The notes: generated from the letters alone by a model not told the origin. Positions 15,083 to 24,393 are shown, counted from the first letter of the stretch. The stretch is DNA of 36,744 nt from an uncultured Ruminococcus sp. (GCF_937915125.1 NZ_CALDMP010000074.1:1-36744); one strand, 5' to 3'. Translations and numbers: made by a program.

Positions 15083-17806
15083 TTACTCTGTGGGCAGAGA
15101 ACTGATCAGGTGTACCAGGAATTTCAGCAGCGCAATGGCGTCGTCTGCGCCAAGCTCGCCATTGGCATTGCAGTCGGCATTTGCCGCAGCCTGGTCTCCA
15201 AGAGAAACTGCACCAGCAGACGCCTTGTTCAGCAGAACTGCATCGGTGATGTCCACTCTGCCATCCAGGTTGACGTCACCATAGAGCACTGTATCTGGTG
15301 TATTCCCGCCGGAGTTTTTTGTGGTGGTTGTAGTGGTGGTTTCCTCTGTAGCCGTGGTCACGCTGCCATCACCGACAGTCACGTCAAAGGATACTTCATT
15401 CATGAATACACGATAGTTCAAGGTCAGATCTGTGCTGCATTTCACGCGGATGGTGTAGGTTCCCGGTGTGGAGCTGTCAAATTCCGAGGCATCCACAGTG
15501 AAATTCTCCGGATAATCTGCGGGGAACACATTATCAAAGATCACATCACAGCTGTCTTTTCCATAATAATAGTTCAGTGTCACGCCCAGTCCGGTGAGAT
15601 CCAGTTCTTCTCCAACGCTGTAGGTCAGTTTATCCGGAGACTGGGTCAGCAAAAGCGCACCCTCAGATTCATAGATCACGTATTCCGATGTTGTTGTTTG
15701 AGTAACGTAGCTATCCGAAGTCGTTGTTTCCGAAACAGAACTGGCAGTAGTGGTGGTTTCTGTAGTCGTGGTAGTCTGTGCCGGCTTTGTGGTAGGTGTA
15801 GTCACTTCCGGTGTGGTGCCGTCTGGCTCTACGCCCCAGATGAGGGTATCGCCGTCGTACATGGTGATCTTGTCTGTGATTACCATGGCATCCTCGCCGC
15901 CCTGAGAAAGTCCCTCAAAGGAATAGTCATTGGTGGGATCCCATACACCCTGTACGTTGTCGGGGATAGAGATACGGAACTGACACTCGCTGCGGTGTTC
16001 AGACTGACCTGTGGGCATTACCACGCTGCCGTCTGCAAAGGACAGCTTCACATAGTAAATATTGCCGTCATACTGGATCGGATCGGAGATGGAGATGGCA
16101 CCCTTGTCTGATGCGTGCTGATCATAGCCGACTCTTACGGAAATGTCATCTGCAGACATGCCCGCATTTACCAGTTCGCTGATATCAAAGTAATAGTTAT
16201 AAGACAGATCCTTCACGAATCTTGCCGGCCATGCGCTATGGTTCAGAGCGAATACTTTCAGCTCAGTGTAGCTGGACGCCGCCTGGTTCACAGAAGCAGA
16301 AATGGAGAATTCATCCCACTTCGGTGTTTCTGTGGGCGGGAAATCCGGGTCGGACGTGCCGCCGTATTTTTCTACCATAGCACACAGTGCTGCGGTATAG
16401 CCTGCGTTATAGTCGATGGCAACCTCGGAATACTGATAGTCGCCGATCTTGTCAGAATAGCCGTCCTTCTGATCCGGACCGCCCACCAGAGCACCGTACA
16501 GAATATGTGCATGCGGCTTGGCATCTTCTCCCTCGGTCTGACCGATGTTGCTCCACTTGTCATTCCATGCGCCGCTGGAGGTTCTATGGTGCCATGCCTT
16601 TGGATAATCTTCACCCATGCCAACGACATAGCTGTAATTTGCGGAATTATCACCGAAGCAATAGTTCATAACGTTGTCCGCAAATTCTGTATACTTATTC
16701 ACAAGGCTTGCATCATCGGCATAGAGCTGATCCACTGCCACATATGCCAGGAATGCTGTGGTCGTTGCATGACGCAGAGAACCCCACTGGAACAGCCACG
16801 GCAGGCCGTCCGGTGTATAAGTGATCTGCTTTCCGCCGTAACCTGTTGTCCAGTATTCCAGATGTTTCTTGAACTGATCCTTCCAGGTGGAATCGCCGGT
16901 ATTGATGGCATACAGAAGTGTGCCGCCCTGCTGGACATCGTCCCAGCAGTGACCCCAGGTAAACTTCATTTCGGAGGACTGTTCTTCCTTCCCCAGATTC
17001 GGAATATAATCCGATTTGCAGAGATCCAGATACTTCTGCTCGCCGGTTGCCATATACAGCCAGTTTGCTGCAAAGAACAGATCATCGTAGAATGTCGTAA
17101 TCTTATAATAGGGCTGTTCCTCCGGATCATCTCCAATGGAACGGTTTGTGTCAGCACGCTCAAACAATGCCTTTGCATGTTCCAGGTACTCCGCCGCTTT
17201 CTCCGGCTTGGAATCCTTGAAATTGAGATAACCGGTACAGAGTGCAGCCGCCATCTGCGCCTCAATACAGCTGTCATTGCAGGTATAATACGGACGTTCT
17301 GTTTCGCCCTTCATCAGCTCATACTTTGCCATATACATTTCAGCTGCGCCCCACCACACGTGGTCAAAGGAGCCTTCGCCGATCATATAGACAATTTCAT
17401 CGCCCAGATCACAGCCCACCAGATAGTCCAGGGCAAACTGCAAATTGTTCTCGTACAGTTCTGTCTGACCGCACTTTTCCACGCCGTCACCATACTGATA
17501 CAGACCCCAGCCCAGCATGGTGGCTGCATAGGCATTTGTCAGTGTGAATTTCAGATGGTCACCAGCATCGAACCAGCCGCCGGGTACGAAGTCGTTTGTC
17601 ATAGCGTCAGCGCGCCATGTGACCTCATTCCATTCCGGCAGTTCGCCGCACTGCTGCACTTCGTAGAAAAACATCGACTTTTGCAGAGCTTCTCCATAGT
17701 TGTAGTCGGTGCTCGGCTCAGCAGCTGCCATCGCAGTCGGTACAGCCGCAGCCGTTCCGGTGAATGCCAGCACTGCGGCAGAGATCACCGCAACCCATTT
17801 CTTCAT
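15083..17806 (-). CDS. Cellulosomal GH9 cellulase with CBM3c-like module and dockerin
   Basis: This 907-residue secreted endoglucanase should cut cellulose. Residues 1-27 are a signal peptide (cut near AMA). The GH9 domain (about 35-480) has GGWFDAGDHLKF with D80 and D83, and E461 in YQYSEVAIDYNAGYT as the expected acid. Residues about 495-655 look like a CBM3c, the usual GH9 partner for processive cutting. A Thr/Pro linker follows, then an Ig-like domain (about 728-830) and a type I dockerin (840-907). The start at 17806 has AAGGAAGG upstream; the open frame extends 63 codons further, but that part contains the promoter. Its dockerin matches that of the GH74 gene nearly base for base in the first repeat. 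The two genes are convergent, so they form an inverted repeat. Confidence 0.95.
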   Translation of the reverse strand: MKKWVAVISAAVLAFTGTAAAVPTAMAAAEPSTDYNYGEALQKSMFFYEVQQCGELPEWNEVTWRADAMTNDFVPGGWFDAGDHLKFTLTNAYAATMLGWGLYQYGDGVEKCGQTELYENNLQFALDYLVGCDLGDEIVYMIGEGSFDHVWWGAAEMYMAKYELMKGETERPYYTCNDSCIEAQMAAALCTGYLNFKDSKPEKAAEYLEHAKALFERADTNRSIGDDPEEQPYYKITTFYDDLFFAANWLYMATGEQKYLDLCKSDYIPNLGKEEQSSEMKFTWGHCWDDVQQGGTLLYAINTGDSTWKDQFKKHLEYWTTGYGGKQITYTPDGLPWLFQWGSLRHATTTAFLAYVAVDQLYADDASLVNKYTEFADNVMNYCFGDNSANYSYVVGMGEDYPKAWHHRTSSGAWNDKWSNIGQTEGEDAKPHAHILYGALVGGPDQKDGYSDKIGDYQYSEVAIDYNAGYTAALCAMVEKYGGTSDPDFPPTETPKWDEFSISASVNQAASSYTELKVFALNHSAWPARFVKDLSYNYYFDISELVNAGMSADDISVRVGYDQHASDKGAISISDPIQYDGNIYYVKLSFADGSVVMPTGQSEHRSECQFRISIPDNVQGVWDPTNDYSFEGLSQGGEDAMVITDKITMYDGDTLIWGVEPDGTTPEVTTPTTKPAQTTTTTETTTTASSVSETTTSDSYVTQTTTSEYVIYESEGALLLTQSPDKLTYSVGEELDLTGLGVTLNYYYGKDSCDVIFDNVFPADYPENFTVDASEFDSSTPGTYTIRVKCSTDLTLNYRVFMNEVSFDVTVGDGSVTTATEETTTTTTTKNSGGNTPDTVLYGDVNLDGRVDITDAVLLNKASAGAVSLGDQAAANADCNANGELGADDAIALLKFLVHLISSLPTE

Positions 17807-17830
17807 AATAAAATCCTTCCTTTCACAGAA

Positions 17831-17840
17831 TGCACGTGCA
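17831..17840. promoter_or_regulatory. Palindrome in the GH9 leader
   Basis: TGCACGTGCA is a perfect 10-base palindrome between the GH9 promoter and start codon. It shares GCAC/GTGC halves with the palindromes upstream of GH74. A shared regulator is possible but unproven. Confidence 0.3.
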
Positions 17841-17872
17841 TATTTTGCACTGTTGTCAATCCAATTATTTTT

Positions 17873-17901
17873 ATTGTACCATATTTCAATGTGGAAGTCA
17901 A
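17873..17901 (-). promoter_or_regulatory. Promoter of the GH9 gene
   Basis: On the minus strand TTGACT (17896-17901) and TACAAT (17873-17878) are 17 bases apart. The leader is about 60 bases. Confidence 0.8.
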
Positions 17902-17976
17902 GATTTTTTGTGAAATTACACGGAAACTGTTCCTGCCGTTTGTATGTTAAAACTTCGTTTCCTCGGATTTGATAGT

Positions 17977-18005
17977 TTGACATTCCACATCCCATATGCT
18001 ATACT
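17977..18005 (+). promoter_or_regulatory. Near-consensus promoter of the TerB/BrxD-like/helicase operon
   Basis: TTGACA (17977-17982) and TATACT (18000-18005) are 17 bases apart, one of the best sigma-A promoters in the window. The predicted RNA start is near 18012, only about 11 bases before the first ATG. Confidence 0.85.
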
Positions 18006-18022
18006 GTAATTGATAAAAATAT

Positions 18023-19561
18023 ATGGCAATACAGGTGAAAGGCGGTGGCGGCTTGTCCAGTATCCAAAAGCTCATCTCTCTGATCTTATCCGATGAAAAA
18101 CTGCAAAACAGCAAGTCTTTTTCTTCCCAGGTGTACCAGGACGAGCCGATCCTGCACACAGCGGCACAGATGAAAAACTATCTGCCGCCGGAAATTCGTG
18201 CCATGAAAAAGCTTGCGCAAAGCTACGATGCCTATCATCATTCCGATGAATGGCTCTTCTATGAGCAAGGGAAGATGATGGAAACGTACGAGGACGATTT
18301 CCCGAATACTGTAGGGTTCAGCCGCTATTATCCCACCTACCGCAGCATGAACAACGACCAGCTCCGCACCTACTTCACCTGGCGTACCAAGGTGCGACAT
18401 GGTACTGTGAAAAAAACCGACATTGCCTATGTGTTCGTGTATCTCTACGAACTGCTCAATCAGATCGGCGTGCCGTCTCCGGAAGAGGGCTTCACCATGC
18501 TCCGGACGTTCTGGGGGACCTACCGGCAACTGGATGCCCAGATCGATTCGTATATGCCCGTATGGCTGAGGGATTATGTGGTCTATTATGGTCTGGATCG
18601 TTCGCTTCTGGAGGACACCGACGACCTGAAATTTGAGAGGATACTGCTGACGCTGCTCCAGCCGGACAGCCATAGTACCCACGAGATCTTTTCGGCACTG
18701 GTGACTTTTTCGACATATCATATGGAAAAATCCCGGTTTTATCAGCAGTATTCCGAAGATATGGAACAGGTGGTGTGCAATGTTTTTTCTGCATTGTCGT
18801 CGTATTACGAGAAATACCGCAAAAAAAGCTTTTGCGAATCCCTGTTCGGACAGAAAGTGACCTGTACCTATTTTATGTTCCGTTCCGCTGTGTTCTATCT
18901 ACAGGACAAGCAGGATCGGGAGTACGCCATAAGTCCTATTCACCGCTACCGATGCAGAAACGGCATCTGGACATGCGAAAAATACTATGGCAGCTGCGGC
19001 AAGCACAAGGAACTGGGTGCGATCCTGAAAACAGTGGACAGCATGATGCGTGAGGCGTATGATTTCCGCTATCCCATGAAGCCGGCGACGGAGAAAAAAT
19101 ATCTCCTGAACCTGATTCAGAAAGAAGTCGACCAGTTCCTGGCGGAGAAAAAAGCCCATGCCGCACCGAAATTCGAGATGGATATTTCCAAGCTCCAAGA
19201 CATCCGCCGGGAGGCAGCCATTACACGGGACAAGCTTATTGTGGATACAGAACCAGAAGAGCCGGAATATTTCCCGGAACCCACGCCGGAACCAGTTGCG
19301 TCTCCCGAAATATTACCGGAACAGACCGAACCTGCCGCCGGACTGGATGCCATAGAAGTGGAATTTCTGCAATGTTTGCTCCAGGAAAAGCCCTATGATG
19401 CACTGCTCCGGGAACATGGCGTCATGCTGTCGGTGCTGGTGGACAGCATCAATGAAAAGTTGTTCGACCAGTTTGCAGATACGGTGATCTTGTTCGAGGG
19501 CGATGCGCCGGAGCTGATTGAAGATTATGCAGACGAACTGAAAGGAATGATTACTCCATGA
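18023..19561 (+). CDS. TerB_N / TerB_C domain protein
   Basis: This 512-residue soluble protein has a TerB_N-like region (about 60-280). Its recognisable core is PTYRSMNNDQLRTYFTWRTK followed by VFVYLYELLNQIG. A middle segment carries Cys 311, 318 and 325 (YRCRNGIWTCEKYYGSCGK). An acidic Pro/Glu linker (410-437) precedes a TerB_C-like end (about 440-512), with SINEKLFDQFADTV. TerB-type domains occur in tellurite and stress systems; TerB_N/TerB_C proteins are typically encoded with ATPases and SF2 helicases, as here. The stop overlaps the next ATG (ATGA), indicating coupling. The start is uncertain: ATG 18023 has no ribosome site and a leader of about 11 bases, while TTG 18053 follows AAAGGCGGTGG. 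The molecular role is unknown; a scaffold for the ATPase and helicase is an inference. Confidence 0.8.
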   Translation: MAIQVKGGGGLSSIQKLISLILSDEKLQNSKSFSSQVYQDEPILHTAAQMKNYLPPEIRAMKKLAQSYDAYHHSDEWLFYEQGKMMETYEDDFPNTVGFSRYYPTYRSMNNDQLRTYFTWRTKVRHGTVKKTDIAYVFVYLYELLNQIGVPSPEEGFTMLRTFWGTYRQLDAQIDSYMPVWLRDYVVYYGLDRSLLEDTDDLKFERILLTLLQPDSHSTHEIFSALVTFSTYHMEKSRFYQQYSEDMEQVVCNVFSALSSYYEKYRKKSFCESLFGQKVTCTYFMFRSAVFYLQDKQDREYAISPIHRYRCRNGIWTCEKYYGSCGKHKELGAILKTVDSMMREAYDFRYPMKPATEKKYLLNLIQKEVDQFLAEKKAHAAPKFEMDISKLQDIRREAAITRDKLIVDTEPEEPEYFPEPTPEPVASPEILPEQTEPAAGLDAIEVEFLQCLLQEKPYDALLREHGVMLSVLVDSINEKLFDQFADTVILFEGDAPELIEDYADELKGMITP

Positions 19562-20880
19562 AGATACCAAAGCGGATCGCCTCAGCGATCATCAATTCCC
19601 TGAAAGGCGGCGTTGTGCCCCGGATCGGTCTGCCGTATATTACCGTAGGCAGAAAAAACGAAATTGACGCACTGCTCCATGATGTGGATATTATGGCAGA
19701 CGGCGGTGCAGCCTTTCGCTTCATTGTGGGAAAATACGGCAGCGGCAAAAGCTTTCTGCTCCAGACCGTCCGCAGCCACGTTATGGATCGGAACTTTGTG
19801 GTAGTCGATGCGGATTTATCTCCGGAGCGGCGGCTTCAGGGCACAAAAGGGCAGGGACTTGCCACCTATAAGGAACTGATCCGGAATATGTCCACCAAGA
19901 CCAGACCCGATGGCGGTGCACTGACACTGATTCTGGACCGCTGGATCAGCCATATCCAGAGCAAAACTGCTGCGGAGAGCGGACTGGACAGCAATGACCC
20001 GGCGTTCCGCAAGGCGGTGGAATCGAAAATTTATGAGGTCATCGGCGCACTCAATGAAATGGTGCACGGCTTCGATTTTGCAAAGCTGTTGACCATTTAC
20101 TATAATGCGTACTGGAATGGCGACGATGAGAGCAAGGCAAAGGTTGTAAAGTGGTTCCGGGGTGAGTATAACACCAAAACGGAAGCCAAATCCGAACTGG
20201 GCGTGAATATCATCATCACAGATGAGGACTGGTATGAGTATATCAAGCTGTTTGCCGTGTTCCTGAAAAAGGCAGGCTACAGCGGTTTGCTGGTGCTCAT
20301 AGATGAACTGGTGAATATCTATAAGATTCCCAATAGCATCACCCGGCAGTACAACTATGAGAAAATTCTCACCATGTACAACGACACTCTACAGGGCAAG
20401 GCGAAATATCTGGGTATCATCATGGGCGGTACGCCCCAGTGCATTGAGGACACCCGGCGTGGCGTGTATAGCTACGAAGCCCTGCGTTCTCGTCTGGCAG
20501 AGGGTCGGTTCGGCAGAGAGGGCGTCAAGGATATGCTGGCACCAGTGATACACCTGTCGCCGCTGACCAATGAGGAAATGCTGGTACTCATTGAAAAGCT
20601 GGCGGATATCCACGCCGGACTGTTCGGCTACACCCAGACATTGACGCAGGAGGACATGATCACCTTTATCCAGATCGAGTTTGGCAGGATTGGGTCGGAT
20701 TCTCACATCACGCCCCGTGAGGTGATCCGGGATTTCATTGAACTGCTGGATATTGTGTACCAGAACCCCCAGATCAAGGTGACAGAGCTGCTGCATTCCG
20801 ACAGTTTTTCCTATGCCAAGGCGCAGGTGAATGAGGAAGATGGGGCAGTTGCACCGGAGTTTGCGGAGTTTGACATATGA
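19558..20880 (+). CDS. BrxD-like P-loop ATPase (BrxC/BrxD family)
   Basis: This 440-residue protein matches the BREX BrxD / DUF2791 ATP-binding family. It opens with the typical SLKGGVVPRIGLPYITVGR. The Walker A is GKYGSGKS (58-65). VDADLSPERRLQG and GLATYKELIRNMST follow as in BrxD. The Walker B is LLVLIDE with D249 and E250. A GGTPQCIEDTRRGVYSYEAL stretch and ALRSRLAEGRFG complete the family pattern. BrxD is a DNA-associated AAA+ ATPase that accompanies the helicase BrxHI in some BREX types. The ATG overlaps the TerB gene stop, so the two are translationally coupled. No BrxC, PglX or PglZ gene is in the window, so this is not a canonical BREX locus. Confidence 0.85.
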   Translation: MKIPKRIASAIINSLKGGVVPRIGLPYITVGRKNEIDALLHDVDIMADGGAAFRFIVGKYGSGKSFLLQTVRSHVMDRNFVVVDADLSPERRLQGTKGQGLATYKELIRNMSTKTRPDGGALTLILDRWISHIQSKTAAESGLDSNDPAFRKAVESKIYEVIGALNEMVHGFDFAKLLTIYYNAYWNGDDESKAKVVKWFRGEYNTKTEAKSELGVNIIITDEDWYEYIKLFAVFLKKAGYSGLLVLIDELVNIYKIPNSITRQYNYEKILTMYNDTLQGKAKYLGIIMGGTPQCIEDTRRGVYSYEALRSRLAEGRFGREGVKDMLAPVIHLSPLTNEEMLVLIEKLADIHAGLFGYTQTLTQEDMITFIQIEFGRIGSDSHITPREVIRDFIELLDIVYQNPQIKVTELLHSDSFSYAKAQVNEEDGAVAPEFAEFDI

Positions 20881-20909
20881 GATAGACTAATAAAAAGGAA
20901 GTGTCCAAA

Positions 20910-21929
20910 ATGCATGCTTTTAAGAAATTTTTTGGAGATGTTTTTTCTCTGAAAGACGACACCGCTTCCCAGGACGAGATATACAACCGTCTGGTGAATG
21001 GCGCCACCATCCGTGGCACGAATATGTGTGTGCTGATTCTGGCGATTCTGATTGCCTCCATCGGTCTGAATATGAACTCTACCGCTGTGATCATCGGTGC
21101 AATGCTGATCTCGCCGCTCATGGGCAGTATCATGGCAGTTGCCTATGGCATTGCATCCGGCGATCTGAAAATTGTCCGGCGTTATTTCCTGGGCTTTCTG
21201 CTGCAAATATTCATTTGCCTTGTAACCTCTACCATTTATTTCAGCATCACACCCATCTCGAACTCCACCTCAGAGTTGTTGGCTCGTACAACGCCTACTA
21301 TCTGGGATGTTCTGATCGCAGTCTGCGGCGGTCTTGCCGGCATCATCGGCATGACACGCAAAGAGAAGTCCAATGTCATTCCCGGTGTGGCAATTGCCAC
21401 AGCCCTGATGCCGCCTTTGTGTACTGCAGGATACGGCATTGCCACCAAACAGTGGAATTATTTCTGTGGCGCATTTTATCTATTTACCCTGAACAGTTAC
21501 TTTATCTGTCTGTCCTCCATTATTGTACTCCTGCTTCTGAAAGTGCCGAAGCATACGATTCTGGAGAAAAAGGCAAAGAAAAGAGTGGTGCGCAATGTGG
21601 TGATTTCCACAGCACTGCTGCTGATCCCCAGTATTCTGATTGGGGCGAATATGGTAAAAGCTTCTCAGGTTTCCGATATTACGGGATTTGAAGAGGCAGA
21701 CACAGAGCTTATCGCTCTGGGTGAGGAAGCAGAGATTCTGTTTCCTCAGGTGAAATCTCTTTCCATGGGGGATATCGAATCCTATTGTAACGGGGAAATC
21801 CGGCATACCCGAAAGGTAACGGTTGCCGTAACTGCGCCGCTGTCTCCGCCTAAGGAGACTTCTTTCAAGCAGTGGATTCTGGTGCGGTGTGACAATGTGG
21901 AAGAAGTGGAGATCGTGACGGTAGAATAA
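20910..21929 (+). CDS. DUF389 family membrane protein
   Basis: This 339-residue integral membrane protein has the DUF389 signatures NSTAVIIGAMLISPLMGSI (about 50-68) and VIPGVAIATALMPPLCTAG (about 155-173). Around seven hydrophobic helices run from residue 40 to 255, followed by a soluble C-terminal domain of about 85 residues. The family's function is not established. The ATG at 20910 lies 9 bases after AAAGGAA; the GTG at 20901 overlaps that site. It starts 29 bases after the ATPase gene with no terminator between, so it appears to belong to the same transcription unit. Membrane proteins are not a standard partner of TerB/BrxD/helicase sets, so its place here is either accidental or a clue that the system acts at the membrane. 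Confidence 0.9.
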   Translation: MHAFKKFFGDVFSLKDDTASQDEIYNRLVNGATIRGTNMCVLILAILIASIGLNMNSTAVIIGAMLISPLMGSIMAVAYGIASGDLKIVRRYFLGFLLQIFICLVTSTIYFSITPISNSTSELLARTTPTIWDVLIAVCGGLAGIIGMTRKEKSNVIPGVAIATALMPPLCTAGYGIATKQWNYFCGAFYLFTLNSYFICLSSIIVLLLLKVPKHTILEKKAKKRVVRNVVISTALLLIPSILIGANMVKASQVSDITGFEEADTELIALGEEAEILFPQVKSLSMGDIESYCNGEIRHTRKVTVAVTAPLSPPKETSFKQWILVRCDNVEEVEIVTVE

Positions 21930-22025
21930 GAACGATAATTTTGCAGCTTGAGAACTCGTGACACCAATCTGCTTCCCAACATTCCAGCCTAATGCCCAAT
22001 GGAAATGACATCGGCAGACTCGCCC

Positions 22026-22076
22026 TAAGGCAACACCGCACAAAGAGCGCCTATCGGCTTTGTACGGTATTGCCCT
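22026..22076. repeat. Short (51-bp) copy of the dispersed inverted-repeat family
   Basis: GGCAACACCGCACAAAG and CTTTGTACGGTATTGCC are inverted around AGCGCCTATCGG. It equals the two ends of the 180-bp element at 29459 with the middle deleted. It sits 60 bases before the helicase start, inside the operon, and would fold into a long stem in the messenger RNA. Confidence 0.8.
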
Positions 22077-22134
22077 AAAGATTGTTGCACCAAAAAAACT
22101 CTATTGCCTGCGCTTTGCGCAGAAAGGAACTGAC

Positions 22135-24393
22135 ATGAACATTTTCGACCGCTACGCCCCATTTGTCCAGGATTTCATCTATCAGAATCATTGGGAATCC
22201 CTTCGCGCCATTCAGGTCGCTGCCGGGGATGCCATTTTCAACACGGACGAAAATGTCCTGCTGTCCGCTTCTACTGCCTCCGGTAAGACAGAAGCGGCTT
22301 TTTTTCCCATTCTGACTCTGTTCTCCGAAGATCCGCCTGTCTCCGTAGGTGCCATTTACATCGGACCGCTGAAAGCCCTCATTAACGACCAGTTCCTGCG
22401 TCTGAATGATCTCTGCGCCGAAGCCAATATACCCGTCTGGCACTGGCATGGAGATGTGGCACAATCTCACAAGGCGAAACTGCTGAAACATCCCTCCGGC
22501 ATTTTGCAGATCACCCCGGAATCTCTGGAGGCGCTCTTACTCCACAAGCACGCCGCCATCTCCAAGCTGTTCCACGACCTGCGCTTTATCGTCATTGACG
22601 AGGTGCATTCTCTTATGCGTGGCGACCGCGGCGGTCAGACCCTTTGCCTGATGGAACGGCTCTCAAAGCTTGCCGGCGTCAACCCCAGGCGTATCGGCTT
22701 GTCTGCCACCATCGGCGATCTGGAAGGCACCGGTGCATTTCTCGCCTCCGGTACAGGCAGAGGCACGGTTATTCCCCGTATCGAAACAAAGGGAACGAAA
22801 TGGCGCCTTTCCATGGAGCATTTCTATATCCAAGGGGAACAGTCTGCCCAGGGAAAATCCGTGGAACAGGCGCTGCCGGAACTGGCGCAGAAAACAGATA
22901 CTGCCCCGGAACACGCCGACCCGGGCATCGGTTATATTTTCGAACATACCCGTGGAAAAAAATGCCTGGTCTTTGTGAATTCCCGGGAGGAATGCGAAGC
23001 TGTCACTACCACTCTGCGGCAATACTGCGAGGTAAAGCATGAACCGGATCGCTTTCTCATTCACCACGGCAATCTCTCTGCCGCCTACCGGGAAACTGCT
23101 GAAGCAGTCATGAAGGACGAGGAACAGTTTCAGACCACAGTTACCACTGCCACGCTGGAGCTGGGCATTGACATCGGACGATTGGAACGGGCATTTCAGA
23201 TTGACGCACCTTTTACAGTATCCTCTTTTTTGCAGCGCATGGGACGTACCGGCAGACGAGATTTGCCGCCGGAAATGTGGTTTGTCATCCGGGAAGACCC
23301 GCCGGAAGCCCGGGCAATGCTCCCCACCACCGTGCCTTGGAAACTGATACAGGCAATTGCGCTGGTGCAGCTCTATGTCCAGGAGCGCTGGGTGGAACCG
23401 CCGAGGCTGGATCGTCTGCCCTACAGCCTGCTGTATCACCAGACAATGAGCACCCTTGCCTCCTGCGGCGAGTTGTCCCCGGCAGCACTGGCATCCCGTG
23501 TGCTGACACTCAGCTATTTTCACAGGGTTACGCAGGAAGATTTCAAGACACTTCTGCGCCATCTGCTGTCCATTGACCATATCCAGCGCACGGAAAACGG
23601 CGGTCTGATTGTGGGCATTGCCGGAGAACGGATCACCAATTCTTTCAAATTCTATGCGGTATTCCAGGAAAACGAGGAATATACCGTCCGATGGAATTCC
23701 CAGGAGCTAGGAACAATTGTCCAGCCGCCGCCGGCAGGAGAAAAGATCGCCATTGCAGGGCATGTCTGGATAGTAGAGGAAGTGGATCACAAGCGGCATC
23801 TGGTCTACTGCGAACAGGTTAAGGGAAAGGTTCCGGCATATTTCGGAGAATGCCCCGGAGACATCAATACCAAAGTGCTAGAACGGATGCGCATGGTGCT
23901 GCGAGAAAATGCAGTCTATCCCTATCTCATGAAAAATGCCGTGGCAAGGCTGGAACTGGCACGGCATACAGCAGAAAATTCCGGTTTGACAGAAGAACCG
24001 CTGATCTGTCTGGGCGGTGATATGTGGTGTCTGTTCCCGTGGCTGGGGACATATGCCTTTCTGGCATTGGAACGCTTTCTCAAAATCAAGTGCGCACCCC
24101 ATCTGAAGCTGACCGGCATGGATTCTTCCCGACCGTACTTCATCCAGTTCAAGATGCAGGCAAGCAAGGAACAGTTTTTCCAGGTGCTGTCCAAGATGGA
24201 ACGCCAGCCCCTGGATCCTATAGAGCTTGTCTATCCCAAGGAAGTTCCTATGTTTGAAAAATATGATGAATTCCTGCCGGAAGAACTGGTGAAAAAGGGA
24301 TTTGCCTATGGCGTCCTTGCCATTGACGAGATGCGGGCACGCATCCGGAATTGGAACGAAAAAATAGCAGAAGATGTTTATACTAATCTCTGA
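22135..24393 (+). CDS. SF2 DEAD/DEAH-box helicase, Lhr/BrxHI-like
   Basis: This 752-residue protein is an SF2 nucleic-acid helicase. Motif I is ASTASGKT (45-52), Ia is GPLKALINDQ, motif II is DEVH (155-158) in VIDEVHSLMRGDRGG, motif III is SATIGD, motif V is TATLELGIDIG, and motif VI is QRMGRTGRR (367-375). The C-terminal half (about 400-752) resembles the accessory region of Lhr-like helicases. The likely job is DNA unwinding or remodelling with the upstream ATPase and TerB protein. The ATG at 22135 has AAAGGA 7 bases upstream; an earlier in-frame ATG at 22060 begins inside the repeat and is rejected. The 205-base gap to the DUF389 gene is mostly repeat and has no clear terminator. A perfect 16-bp terminator stem follows the gene. 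Confidence 0.93.
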   Translation: MNIFDRYAPFVQDFIYQNHWESLRAIQVAAGDAIFNTDENVLLSASTASGKTEAAFFPILTLFSEDPPVSVGAIYIGPLKALINDQFLRLNDLCAEANIPVWHWHGDVAQSHKAKLLKHPSGILQITPESLEALLLHKHAAISKLFHDLRFIVIDEVHSLMRGDRGGQTLCLMERLSKLAGVNPRRIGLSATIGDLEGTGAFLASGTGRGTVIPRIETKGTKWRLSMEHFYIQGEQSAQGKSVEQALPELAQKTDTAPEHADPGIGYIFEHTRGKKCLVFVNSREECEAVTTTLRQYCEVKHEPDRFLIHHGNLSAAYRETAEAVMKDEEQFQTTVTTATLELGIDIGRLERAFQIDAPFTVSSFLQRMGRTGRRDLPPEMWFVIREDPPEARAMLPTTVPWKLIQAIALVQLYVQERWVEPPRLDRLPYSLLYHQTMSTLASCGELSPAALASRVLTLSYFHRVTQEDFKTLLRHLLSIDHIQRTENGGLIVGIAGERITNSFKFYAVFQENEEYTVRWNSQELGTIVQPPPAGEKIAIAGHVWIVEEVDHKRHLVYCEQVKGKVPAYFGECPGDINTKVLERMRMVLRENAVYPYLMKNAVARLELARHTAENSGLTEEPLICLGGDMWCLFPWLGTYAFLALERFLKIKCAPHLKLTGMDSSRPYFIQFKMQASKEQFFQVLSKMERQPLDPIELVYPKEVPMFEKYDEFLPEELVKKGFAYGVLAIDEMRARIRNWNEKIAEDVYTNL

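Noticed and set aside
16115..17950. A 611-codon frame on the plus strand across the GH9 gene
   Set aside because: Antisense shadow: Cys/His/Ile-rich, crosses the GH9 promoter, no domain.
18023..19561. Tellurite resistance operon based on TerB-like domains
   Set aside because: No TerC, TerD or TerZ-type genes accompany it, and TerB_N/TerB_C proteins form a different context from metal resistance.
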